A stretch of 64,000 bases of DNA from Garcia nutans (lineage: Eukaryota; Streptophyta; Magnoliopsida; Malpighiales; Euphorbiaceae): positions 14,032,501 through 14,096,500 of the forward strand of contig CANTUV010000007.1 of assembly GCA_947685225.1 (NCBI GenBank), in the 5' to 3' direction. The notes beneath the pieces are model-generated. The model did not search any database. It was not told the origin of the DNA and saw only the letters and a list, made by a program, of their open reading frames with translations. How positions within the stretch are numbered: the first letter of the stretch is position 1; every line of letters starts with the position of its first letter. The position numbers were made by a program, and so were the translations under genes. Positions 1 through 11,411 of the stretch are shown here, piece after piece.

Positions 1-588
1 TACATTAATTAATTTAATTAATTATATATTTTTTTTGCCGAAAACTTCGCCGGAACAGTCATTGAAGTCGAAAAATTACCGGATTCTGGCCAATCTAAAA
101 CATGCTCTAAAATTTACAAATAATATATCAAAACGAAGCTCGAGATGAGAGAAACTCAATCGTACCTGTCTCGCCAAAAAAGAAGACTGAAATCTGGCTG
201 GAAAAATCATTGGAAGCTCTCAGCCTGCGGTAGCTTTGGCGGCGAGTGCGGCGTGACCACATGGCAGACATCGACGATCCATCTCTCCCTAGATTCGCCG
301 TCGGCTAGCACTCCTCCCTGGCCAGTGCATGTCATCGGACGGAAGCTGGTCGGTGGTAGATCAACTAAAAACGTCGGCTGCCTCTCTTCCTCCCCTACAC
401 TCTCTCTCTCCTCTGTCTCTCTCTCCGCTGCTCTCTCTTTCTCCCTCTGTCTATTATTTCTTTTTCCTTCCTTTCTTTTAAATACATATATATTATTTAT
501 TATTTTTCTTGTTTTTTTAATAAAAATACTATTATTATTATCCTTATATTATTTTTTTAATAATAATTTAAAATTCTGGGTTATTACA
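1..588 (+). mobile_element. 3' part of an inserted LTR (Ty3/gypsy-like), cut by window edge
   Basis: The sequence ends with GGGTTATTACA at 578-588, like many plant gypsy LTR ends and like the GGGTTTTACA end of the solo LTR at 7056. Immediately after it, from TAGGG at 589, the sequence becomes collinear with the 3' UTR of the Tat-type element on the other side of the window. There the uninterrupted counterpart, about 52395-52400 read on the minus strand, reads TAGAGGTTATTCAAAG. So an LTR end abuts Tat sequence here, and TAGGG is the probable target duplication. A CT-rich tract at 395-470 and a moderately GC-rich part at 160-360 lie inside. The 148-codon open frame across it has no recognisable domain. 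The left end and TSD partner are outside the window. Confidence 0.6.
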
Positions 589-1310
589 TAGGGATTATTC
601 AAAGTCGATTCAAACTTATAATCGTTAGGATTGTATGATTCATTAGTTTTTCTTAATAAAATTTTCTTTTTCCTTGCACATATTTTTACCTTTTAAGAGA
701 TCATAGAAAATATTGATAAAATGACCATCCAGAGACTTGATAAACCAATATTTCTATCCAAACCATGTCTCAAGGCATATATTTTATTAAAAACTTCTTA
801 AAACATTTAAAAAATGGGACATAAAGCTAAAAGATGGGAGAACTAAGTTTAGCAGATATGTATGTAAGACAATAAAATTATAAACTTAGAATGAAAAAGG
901 AGATGCCTTGATGGATAAAAGAATTGCTAACAAGATGCTTATAGAGGCAATGACAAATGATGTTGTTGTAAGATCCAGAGTTGTTGCTTGAACAAAACCC
1001 AAGAAGATATTTTGAGAATTGCGTAACTAAAGTTTAGTTAAGTACCATATTTACTTTAGATTCAGGAATTATTGTAGTTCCGATGTTATATTTTTCTTTC
1101 AAAAAGAAAAATTCTTAACTTAAAAAGTATGATTTTTAAAAATAAATTAATACTTTGTCTAAGCATTTAGATATACGCAAGCAAACATAGCATACAAGCT
1201 TTAAGTTTTTTTTTAAAAAATGGGGATTTTTCAAATTCTTAATCATAATAAAAAAGTCTGTATATAATAATTGCTTTTCAAGAGCTAATCTCTAAATTTC
1301 CTTGTTCTTT

Positions 1311-1960
1311 ATCTAAAAAGTTTCTAATATCAAGTATTAGATACACTCAGGGTTAAGCCTTGGGTTCTTTCCATTTTAAAAAATTTCTAAAGTCGAGTTT
1401 TAGATATTTTTTAAGATCTAGTCTTATATTTTTTTATTTTCCAAAAAGAAAATATTTCTAATGTCGAGCATTAGATATTCTTAGGGTCAAGCCTTAGGTT
1501 TTATTTTTCTTTTTCTAAAAAGTTTCTGATGTCGAGTATTAGGTACTCCTAAGGTCGGGCCTTAAGTTTCCTTTGCATTTGCTAAAAAAAAGTCTATAAT
1601 GTCAAGCATTAAATACTCCTAGGGTCAAGCCTTAGGTTCTCTTTTTTTTTTTCTAAAAGTTTCTAGAGTCGAGCTTTAGGCATTTCTGAGTTTGCCTCTT
1701 TTATTTCCCTAAAAAAAGTTTCTGGTATCGAGCATTAGACACTCATAAGGTCAAGCCTTAGGTTATCTTTTTTTTTTCAAAAAGTTCTTAATGTGAGTAT
1801 TAGACACTTCTAAAGTCAAGCCTTATGCGGTTATTTTATTTTTTTTAAAAGGTCCCTAATGTATAGCATTAAGTACTCTTAAGGTCAAACCTTAGGTCAT
1901 TTTTTTTATTTTCTAAAAAATTTAAAAATCAAAATTTAAGTATTGTTGAGGTTAAATCTT
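1311..1960 (+). repeat. 3' UTR tandem array, about ten units of ~67 bp (copy A)
   Basis: Units start near 1317, 1384, 1457, 1525, 1591, 1660, 1720, 1787, 1852 and 1920. Each contains two short palindromes: one like TAATGTCGAGCATTA and one like CCTAAGGTCAAGCCTTAGG, separated by a T-rich spacer. The same array in opposite orientation occupies 51150-51720. Tandem repeats between pol and the 3' LTR are a known trait of Tat/Ogre elements. Confidence 0.85.
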
Positions 1961-1982
1961 TAGAGATAATTCGCTACTAATC

Positions 1983-2017
1983 TTTTGCATAACTTTAATT
2001 AATTAAAGTATGCAAAA
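1983..2017. repeat. Near-perfect palindrome upstream of the Tat LTR (copy A)
   Basis: TTTTGCATA at the left pairs with TATGCAAAA at the right around ACTTTAATTAATTAAAGT, with one unpaired base. It lies 12 bases before the LTR start, beside the purine-rich AAAATGGAAGG tract that may be the polypurine tract. The same palindrome is at 51070-51104 in copy B. Confidence 0.8.
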
Positions 2018-2084
2018 TGGAAGGCAACTGTAATAATTTATTTTTTTTTACTAAAAGAAGAAGAAGAAAAGTAATTCAAAAAAT

Positions 2085-2375
2085 CTTTTATTCATAATTT
2101 ATGGTATAAAATATTGAATATACTTTATAAAAAATTTTCATAATTTATGGCATAAAACATAAAATATAATTTATCGCCTACAACATGAAAATAAAAATGG
2201 TTAGTAGAATATACTTTATGTAAAAAAAAAAAAGAGAAAAAATCTTCACATCATTTATGGTATAAAACATAAAATAATTTATAGTCCAAAACATGAAAAT
2301 AAAAAATAGTTAGTGGAATATATTTTATAAAAAAAACTTCTCATAATTTATGGTCTAAAACATGAAAAGATTAGT
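2085..2375 (+). repeat. A-rich tandem repeat in the start of the copy A LTR
   Basis: CATAATTTATGGTATAAAAC and variants recur about four times (near 2092, 2140, 2252 and 2341), with AACATGAAAATAAAAA between them. Copy B lacks this expansion, which explains why its TATA motif lies closer to its LTR start (about 256 against 393 bases). Confidence 0.7.
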
Positions 2376-2420
2376 AAAATAAACAATAAGCATAAAAAAA
2401 AAAGAAAATATTTTTTTTTA

Positions 2421-2430
2421 GTATAAAAGG
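2421..2430 (+). promoter_or_regulatory. Candidate TATA box of Tat LTR (copy A)
   Basis: GTATAAAAGG, followed by a purine-rich stretch. The counterpart in copy B is CTATAAATGG at 50794-50803 on the minus strand. Presence in both LTRs at comparable places supports a promoter reading; no transcript evidence is available. Confidence 0.45.
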
Positions 2431-4136
2431 AGGAGAGGATATTGAGAAATGGGGGGAGCATAAGAAAAAAATCACAAGACATTAGAGAGAAAATTAAAAA
2501 AAAAAGCATACAAAAATTATAGCAAAATATAGAGAGAAAATACAGTAAAAAAAATAGAATAATCAAATAAATCAATAAAATAAAAATAGAGTAAAAGAAT
2601 TTCAACAAAATAATTTTCTGGTGGAGGAAACTCTAGAGAAACATTGAAATTTATTTTAAGTACAGAAAGTGTACTTAATAAATACCATGGAGACTCAAGT
2701 ACAAGCAATAGAAATTTACATACAAACTTTCAACAATTAAGGAGCAAGTCAGATAAATAGTCTACTGTATTTATTTATTTGTTTATTTTTTATATATTTT
2801 TTTTGTTTTAATCTTAAAATAAATACAAAATATAAACTCATAAATCTTAATCGTTTATAATATTCACATATTCTTAGATATAAAAATAAATTATTAAATA
2901 AATATATCCATACAAATTATAGATAATATGTATGTATATATAAAAAAATATCATGTAAAATAATAAATATGTTTTAATGAAGAAATTTCTTTCATTTTAT
3001 TTACAAAGACAAATAAACACAAAAAAAAAAAAAAAACGAGTACATAAAAATAAATCTAACATATATAAAAAAAATTAAAAGAAAATGTTAAAACTTAAAA
3101 AAATGTATAACTTTGAATTTTAATACATGTTCGGTTCAATCTTATAAAAAAATAAAATTAAATCAAGACCAATACATACTAAAAACATAAAAAATAAAAA
3201 TAAAAATCATTACGGATATTTAGTTTTTTATATATCTATCCATATATATTTTTTTGTATCTTTTTTTTTCTTTTTTTATATAGTTTTTTTAATTGAATAA
3301 TAAAAAAATATTAAAAAATGGTCAGTATAAGTTTATTACTAAGATTTTTAAAATGCTCATACTCCGACTTATCCATCATGTTACTTTCAAATTTGGGACT
3401 TATTTTTTGTTGTTTATTACAATAAGCATAAATTTTCTTTTATTAAAAAAATTCATTAGCACCAATTTTTTTAATTTTTTTTTGTATCATTCATAAAATT
3501 ATTTTTATTTTTGTATATATTATTTAACTAAGTTAAAAAAATAAAAAATGAATGTTATTTTTAGATAAATAAATATAATGAATTCAATACTTGTTTTCAA
3601 GAAATGGATATGATTATTTAGAGATAAATAATAAAAATAATTTAGAAACATTACTTTTAAATAAAAATAATAATAATCATAAAAAATAAATAAAAGTAAA
3701 AGGGATTAAGATTAGGAATTGAACATAATAACAATAATAACGTTACTACTTTTAGAATTGATTTCCACTATCTCTAGAATTTTGAGTGTATATAAAAATT
3801 TTATTTTCTCTTTCTGATTTTTTAATATGAAATTCATAAATTTTAATATTTTAACTTTATTATTAATTGATTAAATTATAGACAATATTTTATACTTTTA
3901 TTTAATTATCAATCCAAAGATGAATAAGGAGAATAGAAATAATTATTTCTAATTAATGAATATAATGATAATAATTGAAATTCATACATAAAATAAATAT
4001 ATATGTATATAAAAAAAATATCAAATACACGGCTCTAGTAATTATATCTAGAAAATGGATATGGTAATTGGGAGTATTGTAAAATAAAATCATAGCCAAC
4101 AATAAAAAAATAAATTTATTTATATCCAGGAAGTGG

Positions 4137-4167
<31 letters not shown>

Positions 4168-4168
4168 G
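4137..4168. repeat. (TAA)n microsatellite
   Basis: About ten TAA/ATA units, inside the Tat LTR just before the solo LTR insertion point. The matching place in copy B (about 49090-49120) is an irregular T/A-rich stretch, so the repeat expanded in copy A. Confidence 0.85.
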
Positions 4169-4749
4169 TCGATCGAACTACGTGTCACGATCCAACCCGG
4201 GGGCCATGACCGGCATGCAGCCAAACCGAAGTCCGACCACATAAGCCTATTAAACATTCATAACAGTCTAAGTGCAAAACAGTACAATACTTATATAATC
4301 CTCAATCCTAGTTCAAATGCAATCCATCAATATAATCAAATCACAATAAAATCATTCGGGAAATCTAATGCAGACAAGTTCTACTTATTACACAAAAAGG
4401 GATTCGGAATCAATCCGCCCAAAAGTTCAATATCCGGAAATCTCTAAGCAGAAGGACCAAAAACACAAACGAAAACCTGATCGACTTCGCCAAGAAGAGA
4501 AAGAAGATAGACGAAGGCAATCACTGTAAACCTGCAAGACAATCTGTAAGGGTGTGAGCGCTTAATAGACGCCCAGTAAGTCTATGAGAGGCAGAGAAAC
4601 ATCTAACAGTTATATAAGCAGTACATATAATACAATCACAAATTAAGCAAACAAGATGGTGTGTCGGGTCACCAATCAGTAAACAGTACAGTAATCATAT
4701 CAGTCACATCCGCCCTTATAACTTCTCAGTACAGTACAGTAATCAGTAA

Positions 4750-4846
4750 TTAGGCATGTAGCCTCAGTAAACAGTATAGGCATTAAGCCTCAGTAGCAGT
4801 ATAGGCATTAAGCCTCAGTAACAGTATAGGCATTAAGCCTCAGTAA
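4750..4846 (+). repeat. Short tandem repeat inside the solo LTR
   Basis: ACAGTATAGGCATTAAGCCT followed by CAGTA occurs three times, with a fourth diverged copy at the left end (TAGGCATGTAGCCTCAGTAA). Confidence 0.85.
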
Positions 4847-6329
4847 CCTCCTTCCCCTTCATGACACACCATCACACAGCACAAGTAATATCACATTCAA
4901 TATTATCACATAAATACAATCACATGCAAGTTTCTCTGTCTCCTAAAGCATGCGAGGCTGGGTTCGAAAGAATAGTCTAGTGAATATATAGAAAGGATAA
5001 TATATTGTAAGAAAGGTTTATATATGTATATAAGTTGTTAGCAAGTAGCACAACACAAATAATCACATACACCCATAGAACTTACCTGGTCTAACAATCA
5101 GCCAAGCAATCCGCCACCCTAAGTCTGAGGTGCTGCTGGACCACCGCCTAACCATTAACCATCAATTAACAACCACCCTTACAAATGTATGCAAGTGCAA
5201 ATGGGAATGCATGACGTGAATGCACACAATTTAATAATTTCCACAACAAGGTTAAACATTTTTGTCAACCAAACATAACTTAACCATCATAATACCACAC
5301 CTTTAAACTTGCTTTCCAGAATATAAAACATCCTTAAAATTTCCTTACAATTTAAATTCATCAAATACCTTACCTAAATAATCAATATACACAAGATACA
5401 ATTTTACCGATAAACCTGAAAAACGAGTGTTAACTTGTAAAATTCAAAACAATTAACCAGTATATGCAAAATTTATAATTTTCAACCAGAAGTTAATTTG
5501 ATATCTGAAAAGCATCCTACCAAAATTTCATAATTTTTCAAGACTTAGAATTCCCTCAATCAATTTTTATTCAAAACAGTATACAACTCACAAGGTATAC
5601 TGACAGCAGTAGAAAGATCTAATTATTTCAAAAGTATAACAAACAGAAACATAACCCAACATATTTTTCTTGTAAACTAGACTTCCAAAACTAAAACATA
5701 TATGAAAATCAAATCAAAAACATTTTTATACATTTTAATATGAATTTAGAAAGTTACAGTTGATGCAATAGCATCAACAGCACAGTTTGTTAGACAATAG
5801 TAGCAAACTTGAATTTTCCAGAAATATTCGATGCTCCAAAATCCCAAAACTTATTTTTCTCATAAACTAGACTCAATTTCGAGCCACACATCCAAATTTC
5901 AGATTTTTATCATGTTCCAATATTTAATTAAAAATCGGGAAACATACAGCACAAAAATCAAACTTCAGCAGAAAATTAATTCATCCAAAAACTCAAAGAA
6001 AACAATTAATTCGAAAATCTTAACACCCAAATCAATTTAATCAAACCCTAACTCAATACCTTCATCAAATTTCGGAACCCAACACATTAGCCAAATCAAT
6101 TAATTCAATACCAAAATCCCCCAAAACAATAAAAACTCAAAACCTAACCTATTATGTAAAAAATCAATTTAATTAAATAATAATTCGAATTTAGCCAATT
6201 TAATCAAGAAAAATATCAAACCAATATGATATTAATATGAACTAATTAAATGGAAGTCGAAATAATGCAAAAAGAATCAAGAAAAACCTTAAAAATACTC
6301 AAAAACTCGAAAAATCGAGCTGCTGGAAC

Positions 6330-6495
6330 ACTGGCCAAACGACAGGGGCGAGCCACGCCTGCAGCACGCCAAACGACGGTCTCCTCACGCCGAACGATAG
6401 GAGCCTTGGCCCGCGTCTCTCCGCCGAACGACAAGCCTCCCTCGCCGAACGACGCTGGCTATGGCGCGCACACAGTGACCAAACGACGGCCGCAC
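6330..6495 (+). repeat. Reiterated CCRAACGAYNG motif in GC-rich island of solo LTR
   Basis: CCAAACGACAG, CCAAACGACGG, CCGAACGATAG, CCGAACGACAA, CCGAACGACGC and CCAAACGACGG occur within about 160 bases. This is the only GC-rich part of the LTR. A 128-codon open frame crosses it (6250-6636), but it has no domain and reads as chance openness from base composition. Confidence 0.7.
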
Positions 6496-7740
6496 TGTTT
6501 CTGCCTAAAAACCCTAATTTTCTTCCCTTTTTTCAAAACACCGGAAAATAAAAGACCAAAAACCCTACCCCCATCAGATTTTAGGTCTATTTATAGGAAA
6601 ATAACTTTCCAAAATTATAATTTTACCCCAAACTAATTTATTTTAATTAAAAACACCCCAAAACTCTTTAAAAATTCAAAAAAAACCCAACTAACTTATA
6701 AAAATTTACAACTAACCCCAAATTTAATTTATTTAAATTAAAAAAATTAATAAATATCCAAAAAATTTCTGAAACACAACCCCTAGCAAATTATACTTAA
6801 AATAACCGTAACGACATCACGGTCACCAAAATGACATCAAAAACAGTAAAACGAAACTCAAAAATTTTTCGACCGCCAAAATGACCAAAATACCCCCCGA
6901 AGCCAAAAACACAATATTATACTCAAAACGACCGTCTCGTCGCCCCGAGTATCAAAAAGACATTCAAAGGGCACAAAATGACTATTTTGCCCCTAAGGTG
7001 CAAAATTACCATTTTGCCCCCTGACTTAAAATCATACAAAAACCAAGGGTTTTACACTACGAGTACTTTGATTCCGTCAAGCGGATACATAGACAATCAA
7101 AATCAACTTTCAAATTCAAGTTCACTTTAAATAAAAAAAATACCTTTAAAAAATATATTAACAAACTATAAAAATAAAAGATATAAAAAAATTAAATAAA
7201 AATGTAAAATTTGGACAGTTATGTTCTGGGAGTGAGCATAATTAAAAAAATAATTATAAATTTAATAAATACTAAGTCATAAAGTTCTTATATTCAGAAA
7301 GTGAATACAAAGATTAAATTATTAGCTAATAAATGAAATATATACCCACAAAGATAATAAAATTATTAAAAATTATAAAAATTTAATAAAAAAAATATTT
7401 TTTCAGACAATGAATGTAGTAGCCAAAAGATAAAAATAAAATAATATAATTAGAATTTATATTTAGGAAGTAAATATACCTTCTCTTATAAATAAAAAAA
7501 TAGATAATAAAATATCACAATAATTATAGTACTAATTTTTGGGTGTTGTAGAGTATTTTTCTTTCTCTATACATAATTAACTCTTCAAGCCTAGAAATAC
7601 AGACCAGAACTAAATGTCCAATCAAATCTTATAATTAATTGGTGGCAACTCCTAATAAATAATAATAATTAAAGATAAGCCGACAAAAATATAAATTCTT
7701 TATAATATTTCGTTGACTCTCCGTCGTTCCATGTGCGGCA

Positions 7741-7945
7741 AAGAGAATTTCAAAAGGATATTATTTTCTCCACGCTCTTGTTATCACATAACTATTTTTA
7801 AGAGCAATGATATGCCCAACAACAAATTTCGCATAACTTATAGCAGATTTATCAATATTTACATTTATCTACTAGTTTCTAATTTGCATTTGGGTTTTCA
7901 TTATTGGTTTATCTGGCCAATTAACTTATCATCTTGGGTGGTTAT
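7741..7945. other. Flank between Tat copy A and the copia element
   Basis: About 200 bases of moderately complex sequence with no gene. The last five bases, GTTAT (7941-7945), are the left target duplication of the copia element. The sequence presumably continued directly into 18908 before that insertion. Confidence 0.6.
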
Positions 7946-8485
7946 TGTTGTGGAAATTGGGCTTTTTTCACCGAATTAAAAAAATACTTTGTGATTTATT
8001 GTGATAAAAACTACACCAGATAAATTCCCAAGAAAGTGGAGGAGTCACAAGCGGTCTCACTTAAAACCCACTTTCCTTAGACTTACGCGTCGTTTAACAG
8101 AATTTACCTAGACATGTAATCTCTTTTCACAATAACCACCAAAACAGAGTTTTTCCCAACAAATAGCTATTAAATAAATAAAAGAGAGAGACACCAAAAT
8201 TTAACGAGGTTCGGCAAATTATGCCTACGTCCTCTGACACTACAAAATTATATTTCACTAAAGAAATATTACAAAAGAGAGAGAAGAGAAAACTTGTCGA
8301 ATATACAAATTCAGGACAAGTTGGGACATATTGAAACTGAAGGAGCTAGGCTTCTTTTATAGATCAATTTCCTAACTCATTTCCTTGCCAAAACCGATGT
8401 GGGATTTGAAGAAATGCATAACTAATATATATATATATATATATTAAATTTCAACAAGTTTGAAATTAAGCCACCCTTTTTGACA
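7946..8485 (-). repeat. 3' LTR of the copia element (540 bp)
   Basis: On the plus strand it runs TGTTGTGGAAATTGGG to CCCTTTTTGACA. It matches 18364-18902 with about 96% identity. A (TA)n run near 8424-8444 differs in length by one unit between the LTRs. Confidence 0.93.
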
Positions 8486-8500
8486 ATCTCCACCTTAGCG
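8486..8500 (-). promoter_or_regulatory. Copia polypurine tract
   Basis: Minus strand CGCTAAGGTGGAGAT directly precedes the 3' LTR (TGTCAAAAAGGG), the usual place for plus-strand priming. Confidence 0.8.
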
Positions 8501-8575
8501 AAAATTTCACAACTACATACTTCTGTTCTCTCTCGCAAAGTCGTAGTGTCTTCAAATGCGCTTCGCAGCGCCAAT

Positions 8576-9403
8576 TCAATTTTTAACAATGTTGATCAAG
8601 TCCAAACAATGTTTGAACTTGACAGCTGTCACCACCTTTGTCAACATATCAGCAGGATTCTCAGCAGTCTGAATCTTCTGGAGTTGAATTTGACCTTCCT
8701 CTAGAATTTCTCTGACAAAATGAAAGCGAACGTCGATATGCTTCGTCCTTGCATGATAAACTTGGTTCTTTGCCAAATGGATAGTACTTTGGCTATTACA
8801 ATGCACAACAATAGTGTTCTGCCTAATTCCCAATTCACCAAGCAACCCTTGAAGCCAAATTGCCTCCTTAACAGCCTCTGTCACTGCCATATACTCTGCC
8901 TCCGTTGTAGACAAAGCCACCGTTGACTGTAAAGTAGATTTCCAACTAACTGGTGCTTTCACAAGAGTAAACAAATAACCAGTAGTTGATCGACGTTTAT
9001 CCAAATCTCCAGCATAATCAGAATCACAATATCCGACTATGCATTGACCACTTTTCTTATCCTGCTCAAAAACTAATCCAACATCCACGATGTTCAGAAG
9101 ATACCATACAATCCATTTCACAGCTTGCCAATGCTCCTTGCCAGGATCATGCATGTACCTGCTCACAACTCCAACTGCCTGTGAAATGTCAGGCCTCGTA
9201 CACACCATAGCATACATCAAGCTACCAACGGCATTTGCATAGGGAACCTTTGACATGTATTCCTGTTCTACATCATTCTTCGGCGATTGAGCTGCACTGA
9301 GTTTTAAATGAGGAGCAAGAGGTGTACTAACAGGTTTAGTCTTGTCGTCCATACCAAAATGCTTTAGTACCTTTCTCAGATATTGCTTCTGAGACAGATA
9401 AAG
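8576..9403 (-). pseudogene. Copia RT C-terminus and RNase H (3' part of pol)
   Basis: This 3' portion of pol continues the RT after the gypsy insertion: YLSQKQYLRKVLKHFGM, then KPVSTPLAPHLKLS, PYANAVGSLMYAMVCTRPDI and the RNase H domain (GYCDSDYAGDLDKRRSTTGY; ALSTTEAEYMAVTEAVKEAI; NSQSTIHLAKNQVYHARTKH; NPADMLTKVV). The frame is open to the stop at 8576-8578, 75 bases before the polypurine tract. The RNase H acidic residues (D in CDSD, E in TTEAEY) are present. One C-D-S to C-N-S change replaces the third acidic residue usually seen here. The wording is close to Tnt1 of tobacco (family knowledge). Confidence 0.93.
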
Positions 9404-10455
9404 TGATGCAAGAAAGGATCCCTTGAAGCTAGCAAGTGGACCAATCACTAGGAGCAAGGCAAAGAGATATGAAGCTAGTGTGGCTTTGCATATTCAAGAA
9501 GAGATTTCCAAAGAGCTTCAAGAATTATCATTCAAGAAGATAGAGATAGAGCTTGAAGAAGGCACACCAAAGCTGATTATGATGCTTAGTGTGAATATGG
9601 AAGCTAAAGGCTAGCTAAAGAGGTCCAACGTGCAAGAAAGGTCCATGGGGATTCATATAAAGTCTTGGAAAGTAATTTAAGGCCTTAGTAAGATGATGGA
9701 AGTGATTGGAAGAAAAGCTTGGAGTGCAGCCAGTTTCACAGCGTACCTGTGAGATTTCTGAAGCCCTGTGAGAATAGCTGGATGGACCCACTGCTTAAAG
9801 ATTATTAATTCTGTTTAATGGGCAACGTTTTATATCATTATGGAAGGCTTAAAAATAGGATTTTGTTTTCATACTTTATATTTTCCTTAGTGGATTAGGA
9901 TTTTGTTTCCATACTTTATATTTTCCTTAGTGGATTAGGATTTCGTTTCCATACTTTATATTTTCCTTAGTGGATTAGGATTACTTTATGTTTTTCCTTA
10001 TGCAATTAGGAATGTTTTTCCTTATGCAATTAGGAATGTTTTCCTTATGCAATTAGGAATGTTTTCCTTATTCAATTAGGAATGTTTTAGTCTTAATTTT
10101 TCATATGCAATTAGGAATTTTGTAACCCTTATTTAAGGGCACTATTAGGCCGAATTTAACATACAACATTGAATAAAAATTTTTGAATTCTTCTACAAGT
10201 TCTTCTTGTGAATTTTCGTGTGAGAGAGATTATAGTGGATTCTTTAATTCTTTCTTTGCATCAAGAATTAGGTTTACTTATCAACAAGAGTTGTGGCGTT
10301 TTCCTTCTTCTTACCAACTAAATCCTTCAATCATAGTGAGTTCGCGTCTCTTTATAGGCGTTGGGTTCCTTAGGAGGTGATTATCAAGTTTCAAGGAGTT
10401 CTCTACCATTGTTATACGTTGGGTTTGCTGCCATCGTTGCTAAGGGTCCGCGTCA
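9404..10455 (+). repeat. 5' LTR of nested gypsy (1052 bp)
   Basis: TGATGCAAGAAAGG to GGTCCGCGTCA. It contains three ~40-bp repeats (CATACTTTATATTTTCCTTA then GTGGATTAGGA) at 9868-9985 and four ~24-bp repeats (CCTTATGCAATTAGGAATGT) at 9990-10090. The first 210 bases are an open frame that, in the 3' LTR, encodes the C-terminus of pol. Confidence 0.95.
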
Positions 10456-10457
10456 TT

Positions 10458-10470
10458 TGGTATCAGAGCC
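10458..10470 (+). promoter_or_regulatory. Gypsy primer binding site (tRNA-iMet)
   Basis: TGGTATCAGAGCC, two bases after the 5' LTR end. Confidence 0.93.
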
Positions 10471-11411
10471 TTGCTACAAGGTAATTTTTATCTACTTTGT
10501 CTTTCTTGGGTTTGTTAATTTAGGTCTTTTAAATTTCTGCGATTTAGGGTTCTTAGAGAGTCTAGTCTTTAATTTTCGAAAAAGAGTCAAATATCAAAAT
10601 TCAAAAAGTCTAAAGATTGTTCAAAGAGTAATTCGAAACCTAGGAAAAGGAGTCTGATTGAATTTCAAAACCTAAGCCTTGCATCTGAATTGGATTCGAA
10701 ACCAAGATTAGGGTTCTTGAAAGAAAGCAAAAGCTAGAGTTTTTGTTCAAGTTTGATTTCGATTTGATTTTGAGTGAATCTGGGGTTGCGAATTAAGTCC
10801 AGATTTCGAAAAGCTCTTGGACGTAAATTAAGTCCCAAATCAAGGGGATAGTGAGAGGAAAAAAAAAAAGAAAAGAAAAAAAAAGAGTACAAAATCACCT
10901 CAACAAAAATTGTTTGATATTCTTGCTATTTGGGTTTTGGAATTCGAAAATCAGACCTTAATATTCATGTTATTTGAGTGTTATAGGTGGGAATTAGAGT
11001 CTAGAAGCTAGCGTTTTGGGTAGAATTGATTAGGTCCATAAAGCAGCTTGCCAAGTGTGGGTTGTTTTTGATTCATTATATCCAAATTTGTCTTGTTTAT
11101 TGTCTTCATTGTTTTTGATTTCTTTATCTAGCTTTTAATTCCATTACATTGCTAAGTATCATTTGCTTGTGTCGATACTTGGTTCTATATCGAGTGCAAA
11201 TTACCTTGCATTACCTCCGGATACTTGTCTTGTTTTCTATCTAGTTCTAGGATTTAGGTTCTAGTTTCTTGAACGACTTGACAATTGTTGGTTGGTGAGC
11301 TTGGTTCTGAAGTGCAATCAAGGAAGACAAGAAAAGTGAGGTAATTCTAAACACTTGAGTGAATTTCGATTATTACTAATCTTGTTTCTTTGAGTTTGTT
11401 TGTTTGTTAAC
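10471..11411 (+). other. Untranslated leader of nested gypsy
   Basis: About 940 bases between primer site and gag ATG with no conserved coding. It holds the expected position of the packaging signal. A purine-rich run lies at 10857-10888. The open frames here have no domain. Confidence 0.7.

Larger units (their letters stand above)
4183..7056 (+). mobile_element. Ty3/gypsy solo LTR, 2874 bp, TSD CTACG
   Basis: The element begins TGTCACGATCCAACCCGGG and ends CAAGGGTTTTACA. Both ends are flanked by the identical 5-mer CTACG (4178-4182 and 7057-7061). No gag or pol sequence, primer site or second LTR is found, so this is a solo LTR left by LTR-LTR recombination. The start resembles LTRs of chromovirus elements such as Tekay/Del (recalled family trait, not checked). 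It sits in the 3' LTR of Tat copy A; the unoccupied site is seen in copy B at about 49074-49090, where GTCTCCGTAGTTTG is uninterrupted. Internal marks: a 25-29 bp tandem repeat at 4750-4846 and a GC-rich island at 6310-6500. Confidence 0.9.
589..7740 (+). mobile_element. Tat/Ogre-type element copy A: 3' UTR plus 3' LTR only
   Basis: This is the 3' end of a Ty3/gypsy element in plus orientation. From 589 it matches, base by base with many point changes, the minus-strand sequence running from about 52398 down to 48216 in copy B, where it follows a Tat-type integrase. Order: 3' UTR (589-2028) with a tandem array, a palindrome, a purine-rich tract, then an LTR beginning TGTAATAATT at 2029 and ending GTGCGGCA at 7740. 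No coding part is present; an LTR insertion interrupts the element at 588/589 and the rest lies outside. A later solo LTR sits inside its LTR. The 5 bases after the LTR end are AAGAG, the expected TSD. Confidence 0.8.
2029..7740 (+). repeat. 3' LTR of Tat copy A, interrupted by a solo LTR
   Basis: The LTR starts TGTAATAATTTA after the purine tract and ends CATGTGCGGCA. Its 3' portion (7057-7740 and roughly 3590-4182) aligns to 48216-49330 of copy B read on the minus strand. Shared landmarks are TTGTAG near 7550, the CCAATCAAATCTTATAA segment near 7620-7637 and the AAGTGAATAT sub-repeats. Subtracting the 2874-bp insert and one 5-bp TSD copy gives 2833 bp, against 2844 bp for copy B. Degenerate sub-repeats around 'TATTTAGGAAGTGAATATA' (plus strand) recur every 70-100 bases. 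Confidence 0.75.

Noticed and set aside
145..591. 148-codon plus-strand open frame
   Set aside because: It lies in an LTR end, the second half is CT-rich low complexity, and no domain is visible.
1311..1960. CRISPR-like array of palindromic repeats
   Set aside because: Repeats are diverged, spacers are not unique, and the array recurs in a second retrotransposon copy in a plant nuclear context.
6250..6636. 128-codon open frame with a GC-rich middle
   Set aside because: Inside the solo LTR across the CCRAACGAC motif array; openness follows composition, no homology recognised.
8480..9210. Plus-strand open frames of 68-74 codons
   Set aside because: Antisense shadows of the copia RNase H and RT frame on the minus strand.
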